Below are positions 35,338 through 46,003 of a stretch of DNA of 58,970 nt, piece after piece. Source of the stretch: Stenotrophomonas nitritireducens. Its GTDB lineage: Bacteria; Pseudomonadota; Gammaproteobacteria; Xanthomonadales; Xanthomonadaceae. The notes beneath the pieces were generated by a model. It ran no database searches and had not been told where the DNA came from. It saw only the letters and a list, made by a program, of their open reading frames with translations. The DNA lies in NCBI RefSeq assembly GCF_001431425.1, contig NZ_LDJG01000027.1, forward strand, positions 1-58,970, written 5' to 3'. A program made the position numbers and the translations under genes. How positions within the stretch are numbered: the stretch's first letter is position 1; each line of letters opens with the position of its first letter.

Positions 35338-36576
35338 ATGGATTCCCCGGATACCTCGTTCCTGCGCACCCTGTGCAGCCTGCGCTGGCTGGCCACCGCC
35401 GGCCAGGCCAGCGCGATCCTGGTGGCCACCTGGCTGCTGGGGCTGGACCTGCCGCTGCTGCCGCTGTGGAGCGGCGTCTGCATGCTGGCGCTGTTCAACC
35501 TGTACGTGCAGCTGCGCGTGCACGACAGCGACCCGGCGCCGGTTACTGCCTTCGGCCACATCCTGGTCGATGTCACCGTGCTCACCTGGATGGTCGGCTG
35601 GAGCGGGGGGATCGCCAACCCGTTCGGCTCGCTGTTCCTGATCCTGATCGCGCTGGCCGCGCTCGCCCTGCCCCTGCGCTGGACCCATGCGGTGGCCGCG
35701 GCCTGCGTGGCCGGCTACGCGGTGAGCGCGGTGTTCGGGCTGCCGCTGCACGGCGGCTATTTCGATTCGATGAGCCTGCACCTGTGGGGCGCGGCGGCCA
35801 ATTTCCTGCTGTCCAGCGTGGTCGTGCTGGTGTTCTCCACGCGCCTGGCCGCCGCGCTGCGCGAACGCGAGAACCAGCTGGCATTGCTGCGCGAACGCTT
35901 CGTGCGCAACGAGGGCATCGTCGCACTGGCCACGCACGCGGCATCGGTGGCGCATGAGCTGAACACCCCGCTGGCGACCATGACCCTGCTCGCCGACGAC
36001 ATCGCCGAGCAGTACGTCGACGACCCGGCGATGCAGGAGGACATGGACACCCTGCGCGGCCTGCTCGTGCAGTGCCGCGAGCGGGTGCTGGCGTTGGCGG
36101 CGCCGGCGGAGGGCGCGCGCAGCCGCGCCCGCGTGTCGATCGGCAATGTCCTGGAGCAATGGCGGCTGGTGCGCCCGACCGTGCATCTGCACCGCAACGC
36201 CGATGCCCCGTTGCAGCTCGCGCTGGACCCGGGCGTCGGCCACCTGCTGCAGGTGCTGCTGAACAACGCCGCCGACGCCGGCGAGCAGACCGGCCACGAG
36301 CAGGTGGACCTGGACATCCGCATCCGCGACGGACAGCTGTACGGCGAAGTCCGCGACTACGGCCCCGGCTTCAACGCCAACGATGCCGCCCACGCCGCCC
36401 TGCCGGGCACCCTGTTCAACAGCGGCAAGACCGACGGCATGGGCGTGGGCCTGGCGCTGTCGCATGCCACCATCGAACGACTGCATGGGGAACTGTGGAT
36501 GCGCCCGGCCGAGGGCCGCGGCGCGCGCGTCGGTTTCCGCGTGCCCCTTGCCCATCTGGAAGCGAACACCCCATGA
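35338..36576 (+). CDS. regB: RegB/PrrB/ActS-type redox sensor histidine kinase
   Basis: A 412-residue sensor kinase with six predicted membrane helices (residues ~12-170), then dimerisation and ATPase domains. The helix 3-4 loop holds GGIANPF (90-96), the RegB heptapeptide that binds ubiquinone (GGxxNPF). The phospho-acceptor is His206 in [15 protein letters not shown] cytoplasmic Cys246 (LLVQCRERV) lies where RegB has its redox-active cysteine. ATP-binding motifs are [16 protein letters not shown] and [18 protein letters not shown]. The response regulator gene overlaps its stop (ATGA). Role: senses respiratory redox state and phosphorylates the regulator. Confidence 0.9.
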   Translation: MDSPDTSFLRTLCSLRWLATAGQASAILVATWLLGLDLPLLPLWSGVCMLALFNLYVQLRVHDSDPAPVTAFGHILVDVTVLTWMVGWSGGIANPFGSLFLILIALAALALPLRWTHAVAAACVAGYAVSAVFGLPLHGGYFDSMSLHLWGAAANFLLSSVVVLVFSTRLAAALRERENQLALLRERFVRNEGIVALATHAASVAHELNTPLATMTLLADDIAEQYVDDPAMQEDMDTLRGLLVQCRERVLALAAPAEGARSRARVSIGNVLEQWRLVRPTVHLHRNADAPLQLALDPGVGHLLQVLLNNAADAGEQTGHEQVDLDIRIRDGQLYGEVRDYGPGFNANDAAHAALPGTLFNSGKTDGMGVGLALSHATIERLHGELWMRPAEGRGARVGFRVPLAHLEANTP

Positions 36577-37139
36577 GCGCCCTTTCCCCCCACGGCCTGC
36601 TGGTCGACGACGATCCGCTGTACCTGCGCACCCTGCAGCGCAGCCTGGCCCGCCGCGAGATCGAGACCGCCACCGCCCACGACATCGCCGGCGCACTGGA
36701 ACAGGCCACGCGCTCGCCGCCGGCGTTCGCGCTGATCGACCTCAAGCTCGGCAGCGAATCCGGACTGGCGCTGATCCAGCCGCTGCGCGCGCTGCGCGCG
36801 GACATGCGCATCCTGCTGGTCACCGGCTACGCCTCGATCGCCACCGCGGTGGAAGCGATCAAGCTCGGCGCCGACGACTACCTGCCCAAGCCCGCCACCG
36901 TGCCGATGATCCTGCGCGCGCTCGGCGAGGCGGACGAGGGCGGCGAGGAACACGAGGAGGTCGAGCCGCCCGACGCGATGACCCCGATCAGCCGCCTTCA
37001 GTGGGAACACATCCAGCAGGCGCTGCACGAGACCGGCGGCAACGTCTCGGCCGCCGCGCGCCTGCTCGGCATGCACCGCCGTTCGCTGCAGCGCAAGCTG
37101 CTCAAGCGGCCGAGTCCGGAGCGCGACCCGAATCGCTGA
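36573..37139 (+). CDS. regA: RegA/PrrA/ActR-type response regulator
   Basis: A 188-residue regulator with a receiver domain ([20 protein letters not shown], phospho-acceptor Asp56 in [13 protein letters not shown], Lys in DDYLPKPA), an acidic/Pro linker, and a Fis-like helix-turn-helix, [36 protein letters not shown]. The linker-HTH pattern, in particular WEHIQ and MHRRSLQR, is that of ActR/RegA/PrrA, global activators of redox-dependent genes. Its ATG overlaps the kinase stop by four bases. Base and codon use match the neighbours. Targets in this organism are not known. The adjacent divergent ispG promoter is one candidate. Confidence 0.9.
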   Translation: MSALSPHGLLVDDDPLYLRTLQRSLARREIETATAHDIAGALEQATRSPPAFALIDLKLGSESGLALIQPLRALRADMRILLVTGYASIATAVEAIKLGADDYLPKPATVPMILRALGEADEGGEEHEEVEPPDAMTPISRLQWEHIQQALHETGGNVSAAARLLGMHRRSLQRKLLKRPSPERDPNR

Positions 37140-37170
37140 CGGCGCAGCCCCGCGCCCGGACCGGGCCGGC

Positions 37171-37938
37171 TCAACCACGCTGGATCGACACCCCTCCGTC
37201 CACCCGCATGGCCGTGCCGGTGACGAACGAGGACGCCGGCGTCACCAGGAACAACGCCGCCGCCGCGATTTCCTCCGGCTGCGCCAGCCGCCGCAACGCA
37301 TGCAGGCGCGCGACCGCGCCCAGCGCCGCCTCGTCGGGATTCATCTCGCGCGCCATCGGCGTATCGGTGCCGCCCGGCAGCAGCGCGTTGACCCGCAGGC
37401 CGGCAGGCCCGAACTCGGCCGCCAAGGCCTGCACCAGGCCGATGACGCCGGCCTTGCTCGCCGCATAGGCGGCGGTACACGGGAAGCCGGCGGTGTGGCC
37501 GACGAAAGTCGAGGTGAACACCAGGCTGGCGCCATTGCCGGTGCGCAACAGCGAAGGAATCTGGTGTTTAGCGCCCAGGAAGGCGGCGGTGAGATTGACG
37601 TCCATCGCCTCCTGCCAGCCGGACAGCGCCACCTCGGGGGTGGGCTGCAGCGGCCCCAGCGCGCCGGCATTGTTGAACGCCGCGTGCAGCGGGCCGTATG
37701 TGTCCTCGGCATGACGCACCAGCGCCTGCGCATAGGCCTCCTCGCGCACGTCCCCGGCCAGCCAGGTGGCCGTGCCGCCCACGGCGCGGATCCGTATCGA
37801 CAGCGCGTCCAGTTCGGCGCCACGCCGCGCGCCGAGCACCACGCGCGCGCCTTCGGCGGCGAACAGCAGCGCGGCGGCGCGGCCGATGCCGGAACTGGCA
37901 CCGGTGATCAATACGGTCTTGTCGTGCAAGGCTTTCAT
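37171..37938 (-). CDS. SDR-family oxidoreductase
   Basis: A 255-residue classical short-chain dehydrogenase. The start is at MKALHDKTVLITGASSGIGRA, which places the NAD(P)-binding GASSGIG (residues ~14-20) correctly. Other features are NNAGALGPLQPTPE, the catalytic Ser in FTSTFVGHTAG, the Tyr-Lys pair in YAASKAG and the C-terminal MRVDGGVSIQRG. Arg in GARRG after strand 2 suggests NADPH preference. Substrate is unknown, as usual for the class. It lies alone between the RegA-type gene (converging) and acnB, whose terminator is upstream of it. Confidence 0.88.
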   Translation of the reverse strand: MKALHDKTVLITGASSGIGRAAALLFAAEGARVVLGARRGAELDALSIRIRAVGGTATWLAGDVREEAYAQALVRHAEDTYGPLHAAFNNAGALGPLQPTPEVALSGWQEAMDVNLTAAFLGAKHQIPSLLRTGNGASLVFTSTFVGHTAGFPCTAAYAASKAGVIGLVQALAAEFGPAGLRVNALLPGGTDTPMAREMNPDEAALGAVARLHALRRLAQPEEIAAAALFLVTPASSFVTGTAMRVDGGVSIQRG

Positions 37939-38032
37939 GTCCTGCTCCTGAGGGGGGGAGCACGGAGAGTGACGGCCCTGCGCGCACGCTGCTCGCCGAT
38001 ATCGGACACGACATCGACGGAGACGGAAAAGA

Positions 38033-38058
38033 GAAAGCCCGGCTTGCGCCGGGCTTTC
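38033..38058 (-). terminator. Rho-independent terminator of acnB
   Basis: A perfect 11-bp stem, GAAAGCCCGGC with GCCGGGCTTTC around a four-base loop. On the minus strand it is followed by TCTCTTTTCC. It lies 24 bases after the acnB stop. Confidence 0.8.
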
Positions 38059-38081
38059 CACATGCTGCGTTCCGCCGTGGC

Positions 38082-40673
38082 TTACGCCGCGACGGTGTCG
38101 GCCACGTCCTTGTAGTCGGCGATCTGGTCGAAGTTCATGTAGCGGTAGATCTCCGCGCCATTGGCGTTGATCACGCCGATGTCCGCCATGTACTCCTCCT
38201 TGGTCGGGATGCGGCCCAGACGCGAGCAGATCGCGGCCAGCTCGGCCGACCCCAGGTACACGTTGGTGTTGCGGCCCAGACGGTTGGGGAAGTTGCGGGT
38301 CGAGGTCGACATCGCGGTGGAGCCTTCGCGGATCTGCGCCTGGTTGCCCATGCACAGCGAGCAGCCCGGCATTTCCATGCGGGCGCCAGCGGCGCCGAAG
38401 GTGCCGTACACGCCCTCCTTGGTCAGCTCGGAGGCGTCCATCTTGGTCGGCGGGGCCACCCACAGGCGGGTCGGGATGTCGCGCTTGCCTTCCAGCAGCT
38501 TGGCGGCAGCGCGGAAGTGGCCGATGTTGGTCATGCACGAACCGATGAACACCTCGTCGATCTTGGCACCGGCCACGTCGGACAGGGTCTTCACGTCGTC
38601 CGGGTCGTTCGGGCAGGCCACGATCGGCTCGTGGATGTCGGCCAGGTCGATCTCGATGACGGCGGCGTACTCGGCGTCGGCGTCGGGTTCGAGCAGCTGC
38701 GGGTCGGCCAACCAGGCTTCCATCTTCTCGACGCGGCGGGCCAGCGAACGGGCGTCCTGGTAACCCTCGGCGATCATCCACTTCAGCAGCGTGATGTTGC
38801 TGTTGAGGTATTCGATGATCGGCTCCTTGTTCAGGCGCACCGAGCAACCGGCAGCCGAACGTTCGGCCGAGGCGTCGGACAGTTCGAACGCCTGCTCCAC
38901 CTTCAGGTCCGGCAGGCCTTCGATTTCCAGGATGCGGCCGGAGAAGATGTTCTTCTTGCCTGCCTTGGCCACGGTCAGCAGACCGGACTTGATGGCGTAC
39001 AGCGGGATGGCGTTGACCAGGTCACGCAGGGTCACGCCCGGCTGCATCTGGCCCTTGAAGCGCACCAGCACCGACTCCGGCATGTCCAGTGGCATGACGC
39101 CGGTGGCAGCGGCGAAGGCGACCAGGCCCGAGCCGGCCGGGAACGAGATGCCGACCGGGAAACGAGTGTGCGAGTCACCACCGGTACCGACGGTGTCCGG
39201 CAGCAGCATGCGGTTGAGCCAGCTGTGGATCACGCCGTCGCCCGGGCGCAGCGAGACGCCGCCACGGGTGGAGATGAACTCCGGCAGGGTGTGGTGGGTC
39301 TTGACGTCCACCGGCTTCGGGTAGGCCGCGGTGTGGCAGAACGACTGCATCACCAGGTCGGCCGAGAAGCCCAGGCAGGCCAGGTCCTTCAGCTCGTCGC
39401 GGGTCATCGGACCGGTGGTGTCCTGCGAGCCCACCGAGGTCATCTTCGGCTCGCAATAGGTGCCCGGGCGCATGCCCTTGCCTTCCGCCAGGCCACAGGC
39501 GCGGCCCACCATCTTCTGTGCCAGCGAATAGCCCTTGCCGGTATCGGCCGGCTGCACCGGCAGGCGGAACAGATCGGTGACCGGCAGGCCCAGCGCTTCA
39601 CGCGCCTTGGCGGTCAGGCCACGGCCGATGATCAGCGGGATGCGGCCGCCGGCGCGCACTTCGTCGAACAGCACGTCGGACTTCACTTCGAACTCGGCGA
39701 TCACTTCGCCGTTCTTCAGCGCCTTGCCTTCGTACGGACGCAGCTCGACGACGTCGCCGTGCTCCATCTTCGACACGTCCAGCTCGATCGGCAGCGCACC
39801 GGCATCTTCCATCGTGTTGTAGAAGATCGGCGCGATCTTGCCGCCCAGGCACACGCCGCCGGCGCGCTTGTTGGGGATGTACGGGATGTCGTCGCCGGTC
39901 CACCACAGCACGCTGTTGGTGGCCGACTTGCGCGAGGAACCGGTGCCGACCACGTCGCCGACGTAGGCGACCAGGTGGCCCTTGTCCTTGAGGTCGAGGA
40001 TCTGCTGGATCGGGCCGCGCTTGCCGTCTTCCTCCGGGGTGAACGGTGCGTCGTCGCGCTTGTTCTTCAACATCGCCAGGGCGTGCATCGGGATGTCCGG
40101 GCGGGTGGTGGCGTCCGGGGCCGGCGACAGGTCGTCGGTATTGGTTTCGCCCGGCACCTTGAACACGGTGATGGTCAGGCTCTGCGGCACTTCCGGCTTG
40201 CCGGTGAACCATTCGGCATCGGCCCAGCTCTGCAGCACGCCCTGTGCATTGGCGTTGCCGGCCTTGGCCTTTTCCTGCACGTCATGGAACGCATCGAACA
40301 CCAGCAGGGTGTTCTTCAGCGCGTCGGCGGCGATGGCGCCCACGTCGGCGTCGTCCAGCAGCTGGATCAGCGGGGCGACGTTGTAGCCGCCGAGCATGGT
40401 GCCCAGCAGTTCGGTGGCGCGCGCACGGCTGATCAGCGCGTTCTTCTCGCTGCCGAAGGCAATGGCGGCCAGGTACGAAGCCTTGACCTTGGCCGCGTCA
40501 TCGACGCCGGCCGGCACGCGGTTGGTGATCAGGTCGAGCAGGAACTCGGCCTCGCCCGCCGGCGGGTTCTTCAGCAGCTCGATGACGTCGGCCGTCTGCT
40601 GTGCAGTCAGCGGCAACGGCGGGATGCCAAGCGCGGCGCGCTCGGCTACGTGGTGGCGATAGGCTTCCAACAT
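38082..40673 (-). CDS. acnB: Aconitate hydratase B (bifunctional with 2-methylisocitrate dehydratase)
   Basis: Main TCA-cycle aconitase, interconverting citrate and isocitrate with a 4Fe-4S cluster. The 863-residue product has the AcnB domain order: N-terminal HEAT-like domain ([33 protein letters not shown]), swivel domain with [14 protein letters not shown], then the catalytic core. Cluster cysteines are in [10 protein letters not shown] and GCSLCMGNQ, and [11 protein letters not shown] is also present. AcnB can act as an RNA-binding regulator when the cluster is lost. A GGGAG ribosome-binding site stands before the ATG. The vapC stop is only 38 bases upstream on the same strand. Confidence 0.97.
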   Translation of the reverse strand: MLEAYRHHVAERAALGIPPLPLTAQQTADVIELLKNPPAGEAEFLLDLITNRVPAGVDDAAKVKASYLAAIAFGSEKNALISRARATELLGTMLGGYNVAPLIQLLDDADVGAIAADALKNTLLVFDAFHDVQEKAKAGNANAQGVLQSWADAEWFTGKPEVPQSLTITVFKVPGETNTDDLSPAPDATTRPDIPMHALAMLKNKRDDAPFTPEEDGKRGPIQQILDLKDKGHLVAYVGDVVGTGSSRKSATNSVLWWTGDDIPYIPNKRAGGVCLGGKIAPIFYNTMEDAGALPIELDVSKMEHGDVVELRPYEGKALKNGEVIAEFEVKSDVLFDEVRAGGRIPLIIGRGLTAKAREALGLPVTDLFRLPVQPADTGKGYSLAQKMVGRACGLAEGKGMRPGTYCEPKMTSVGSQDTTGPMTRDELKDLACLGFSADLVMQSFCHTAAYPKPVDVKTHHTLPEFISTRGGVSLRPGDGVIHSWLNRMLLPDTVGTGGDSHTRFPVGISFPAGSGLVAFAAATGVMPLDMPESVLVRFKGQMQPGVTLRDLVNAIPLYAIKSGLLTVAKAGKKNIFSGRILEIEGLPDLKVEQAFELSDASAERSAAGCSVRLNKEPIIEYLNSNITLLKWMIAEGYQDARSLARRVEKMEAWLADPQLLEPDADAEYAAVIEIDLADIHEPIVACPNDPDDVKTLSDVAGAKIDEVFIGSCMTNIGHFRAAAKLLEGKRDIPTRLWVAPPTKMDASELTKEGVYGTFGAAGARMEMPGCSLCMGNQAQIREGSTAMSTSTRNFPNRLGRNTNVYLGSAELAAICSRLGRIPTKEEYMADIGVINANGAEIYRYMNFDQIADYKDVADTVAA

Positions 40674-40711
40674 GACAACTCCCGGGTGTAACGGTTAAAG
40701 AATGGATGGGC

Positions 40712-41110
40712 TCAGGCTTGCGGCACGATCAGCTTCAGGCCCTTGAAGTAGTCGCGATAAAACGTGTCGTTCCAGGTGATCAGCCCGTCGCACTGCAGCA
40801 GTGCGTGGGCGCCCACCATGAAATCGTCGATGCGGCGGGTATCGCCGCTGCGCTGCCGGTGGCGGCGGTGCATCTCGCCGGCACGCAACGCGGATTTGGC
40901 TTCCAGCGGATTGAAATGGACGCCCATTTCTTCCAATGCTTCCTGCACCTCGGCGCCGCCGCGCAGCGAGGCGCAGATCTCGGCCAGGGTGGTACCGCAC
41001 ACGACCACCCGCCCGCCGACCAGCGCCTGCCGCAGGCAGGCTTCCACCGCGTCGGCGCGGGGGCCATCGCTGAGCAGTTCGATCAGGACCGGGGAGTCGA
41101 CCGCGATCAT
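40712..41110 (-). CDS. vapC: VapC-type PIN-domain toxin
   Basis: A 132-residue PIN-domain ribonuclease, the toxin of a type II toxin-antitoxin pair. Acidic active-site residues are all present: Asp5 (IAVDSPVLIELL), Glu44 (TTLAEICASL), Asp95/96 (RRIDDFMVGAHAL) and Asp115 (LITWNDTFYRDYF). VapC toxins usually cleave initiator tRNA or rRNA. The target here is unknown. The start overlaps the antitoxin stop by four bases, so translation is coupled. Base composition is like the surroundings, giving no sign of recent transfer. Confidence 0.9.
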   Translation of the reverse strand: MIAVDSPVLIELLSDGPRADAVEACLRQALVGGRVVVCGTTLAEICASLRGGAEVQEALEEMGVHFNPLEAKSALRAGEMHRRHRQRSGDTRRIDDFMVGAHALLQCDGLITWNDTFYRDYFKGLKLIVPQA

Positions 41111-41340
41111 GCCGGGTCGGCCTCGTCACGGACGGTGCGCACGGCCTGCTCGGCCGACTCGAAGCCGTCCAGCGCGAACTTGCCGCGGGCACGGGAAATG
41201 GCGTCGTCCACGCTCTTGCGCAGGATGATGCGGCTGCCTTCCAGTTCAACCTTCAGCAGCGTGCCCTTGGTCAGGCCCAGCGCATCGCGCACGGCCTTGG
41301 GCAGGGTGATCTGTCCGCGTTCAGCGACGGTGGCTTCCAT
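41107..41340 (-). CDS. vapB: AbrB/MazE-type antitoxin (VapB)
   Basis: A 77-residue DNA-binding antitoxin. The N-terminus has the swapped-hairpin AbrB fold (MEATVAERGQITLPKAVRDALGLTKGTLLKVELEGSRIIL). The C-terminus (RARGKFALDGFESAEQAVRTVRDEADPA) should wrap the toxin active site. The start was set at this Met because a GGAGG ribosome-binding site stands seven bases before it and a promoter with a palindromic operator lies just upstream. The open frame continues further without homology. It probably represses its own promoter together with VapC. Confidence 0.9.
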   Translation of the reverse strand: MEATVAERGQITLPKAVRDALGLTKGTLLKVELEGSRIILRKSVDDAISRARGKFALDGFESAEQAVRTVRDEADPA

Positions 41341-41353
41341 TGGGCGCCCTCCA

Positions 41354-41394
41354 AAGTATGCATGAATTATACATACTTGCACCCGCATACCCAA
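41354..41394 (-). promoter_or_regulatory. vapBC promoter with overlapping palindromic operator
   Basis: On the minus strand TTGGGT (41389-41394), a 17-base spacer and a perfect TATAAT (41366-41371). The -10 lies inside a 25-bp palindrome, 41354-41378, with outer arms AAGTATG and CATACTT and 10 of 12 positions paired. The palindrome is AT-rich against GC-rich surroundings. It is placed for autorepression by VapB/VapBC. Confidence 0.75.
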
Positions 41395-41618
41395 ACCCTT
41401 CCAACGCTGGTCACGGCGGCGCAAGGCTTGCGGCACAAGGGCCGGCGCCTGAGCCGTGACATGACTGCAACAAACCGGTGCGTATGCTCAAGGACATGCC
41501 CGGCCTCGTCCACGGGAAGATCGTCCATACTCGGGCGACCGGTTACTGAACGGGGCTTCGCCCCAGCCAGCGGGCGCGCCTTCGCGCCGCCGCACGCCAT
41601 CCGCAACAGGAGTCAGCC

Positions 41619-44375
<2,757 letters not shown>

Positions 44376-44486
44376 TCGCCTGTTGAACGGCGCACGACCG
44401 GCCCCGCGCAGCGCGCGGGGCGTTCGCCCGGACCGCGCGGCATTGCCGCGCAATCGGTCCAGCCTCACCCGCAACAGTGGCCTCTC

Positions 44487-44562
44487 GTAGAGCGGGGCAA
44501 CGCCCCGCTGAGGCGTTCCCGGCATTCCCGACAAAGCCCCGCCGGGCGTTGCCCGGCGCTAC
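44487..44562 (+). repeat. GTAG-type (SMAG-like) REP pair, unit 1
   Basis: GTAG followed by AGCGGGGCAACGCCCCGCT (44487-44509), then an inverted partner ending GCGCTAC (44541-44562, GCCGGGCGTTGCCCGG). GTAG-headed palindromes in inverted pairs are known from Stenotrophomonas maltophilia and are mobilised in trans by RAYT/TnpA-REP transposases. Confidence 0.8.
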
Positions 44563-44587
44563 AAGAGCCACGCCAGCCCCCCGCCCT

Positions 44588-44663
44588 GTAGAGTGGGGCA
44601 ACGCCCCGCTGAGGCGTTCCCTGCATTCCCGACAAAGCCCTGCCGGGCGTTGCCCGGCGCTAC
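44588..44663 (+). repeat. GTAG-type (SMAG-like) REP pair, unit 2
   Basis: A near copy of unit 1 displaced by exactly 101 bases: GTAG-AGTGGGGCAACGCCCCGCT (44588-44610) and the inverted partner (44642-44663). Only a few substitutions distinguish the units. The first palindrome here has one arm mismatch (AGTGGGGC). Confidence 0.8.
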
Positions 44664-44842
44664 AGAGCAACGCCAGCCCCCACCGCCCTGTAGAACGTTC
44701 CCGGCAAGGTTCCAGCCGGTGCGTGGCCAACACCGCACGGCGTTGCCGCGGCACATGCCCCCTCCGGCCGCTCCCTCTCGTTTGTGCCCGACGATGGGCT
44801 TGGGCCATCATCGTGCGCAATCATCGCCGGGAAGGGAGTTCC

Positions 44843-45991
44843 ATGGGTATGGATGCATCGCGTCGCCGGTTTCTGGGATGGAGCAGCGGCATGCTGGCGG
44901 GATTGTCCTTGCCCCCGGCCATCGCGGGAACCCACGCCGCATCCGCCATCGCACTGCCTCCCGCCACCGGCAGCGCCGCGCTGTATGCCCGTGCCCTGGT
45001 CCTGGATGCCAACGCGCTGGCCTCGGTCGGTGCGCTGCTGCACGACGACGACCAGGCCCTGCATCTGCTCCAGATCAGGGAATCGGGAATCAGCGCGATC
45101 AAGACCACGCTCGGCGGCGCGGCCGGCTCGTTCGAGGAAACCGTCGCCGACATCGCCCGCGCGCAGCAGCTGATCGACTCCCATCCCGGGCTGTTCCTGA
45201 AGGTCGTTGACCACGGCGACATGGCCCGCGCCAAGCGCGAGGGCAAGGTCGCACTGATCTTCTCGTTCGAAGCCACGACCATGCTGGAGGACAAGCTCGA
45301 ACGCATCGACCTGTTCCGCGGACTCGGCGTGCGGGTCATGCAGCTTTCCTACAACCGCGCCTCCGCGTTCGGCGGCGGCAGCCTGGACGATGCGTCGATG
45401 GGTCTGAGCGCACTCGGGCGCGAGGCCATTGCCCGGATGAACGCACAGGGCGTGGCGCTGGACCTGAGCCATTCCAACGCGCGCACCACCCAGGAAGGCA
45501 TCGAAGCCAGCCGCACGCCGCCGCTCATCACCCATGCCGGCTGCAGCGCGGTCTTCGAGCATCCGCGCAACAAGGGCGATGCGGAACTGCGGGCGATGGC
45601 CGACAAGGGCGGCGTGGTCGGCATTTACATGCTGCCCTTCCTCACCGAGGACAACCGCCAGCCGCTGCTGGCCGATTACATCGCCCACCTCGAACATGCG
45701 CTGCGCGTATGCGGCGAAGACCATGTCGGCATCGGCACGGACGCGCTGTTCTTCCCGGTCGACGAGAAGGACATCCGGGAAATGGACCTGCAGATGCGCG
45801 AGCGCCAGCGTAGCGGCACCGGCGCGCCGGGCGAGAACCGCACGCCCTACCTGCCCGACGCCAATACCCCGCGCAGGCTCGCCCTGGTGGCCGAGGCCCT
45901 GCTGCGCCACGGCCATGCGCCGCGGGTGGTGGAAAAGGTGCTGGGCGCGAACTTCGCCCGCGCCTTCGGCGACATCTGGAGAAGCGGCTGA
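44843..45991 (+). CDS. Tat-exported M19 (membrane dipeptidase-like) protein with altered metal site
   Basis: A 382-residue protein of the M19 renal dipeptidase family with a twin-arginine signal peptide, SRRRFLGWSSGMLAGLSLPP, so it is exported folded to the periplasm. The conserved Glu (Glu143, IFSFEA) and two His (His210 in LDLSHSN, His231 in ITHAGCS) of the binuclear zinc site are present. The N-terminal metal motif DGHND of canonical dipeptidases is replaced by LDANAL (Asp55-Ala-Asn-Ala-Leu), so two ligands appear missing. It may have another reaction or a single metal. An AGGGAG site precedes the start. The gene stands alone between a REP block and dnaB. Confidence 0.85.
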   Translation: MGMDASRRRFLGWSSGMLAGLSLPPAIAGTHAASAIALPPATGSAALYARALVLDANALASVGALLHDDDQALHLLQIRESGISAIKTTLGGAAGSFEETVADIARAQQLIDSHPGLFLKVVDHGDMARAKREGKVALIFSFEATTMLEDKLERIDLFRGLGVRVMQLSYNRASAFGGGSLDDASMGLSALGREAIARMNAQGVALDLSHSNARTTQEGIEASRTPPLITHAGCSAVFEHPRNKGDAELRAMADKGGVVGIYMLPFLTEDNRQPLLADYIAHLEHALRVCGEDHVGIGTDALFFPVDEKDIREMDLQMRERQRSGTGAPGENRTPYLPDANTPRRLALVAEALLRHGHAPRVVEKVLGANFARAFGDIWRSG

Positions 45992-46003
45992 GGCCGCCCG
46001 GCG

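Larger units (their letters stand above)
44376..44842. repeat. Intergenic REP block between acnA and the dipeptidase gene
   Basis: 467 bases without a gene. They hold four GTAG-type palindromic elements in two tandem ~101-base units (listed separately) plus a degenerate third start at 44690 (GTAGAACGTTCCCGG). After about 44720 I see only the approach to the dipeptidase gene and its AGGGAG ribosome-binding site. Confidence 0.7.

Noticed and set aside
40712..41340. Recently acquired genomic island at vapBC
   Set aside because: GC content matches the flanks, there are no direct repeats, integrase or tRNA, and only the operator is AT-rich.
44487..44663. Possible CRISPR array, because of regularly spaced palindromic repeats
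   Set aside because: Only two units, repeats alternate in orientation, the spacing sequences are themselves near-identical, and no cas gene is present. GTAG REP pairs explain it.
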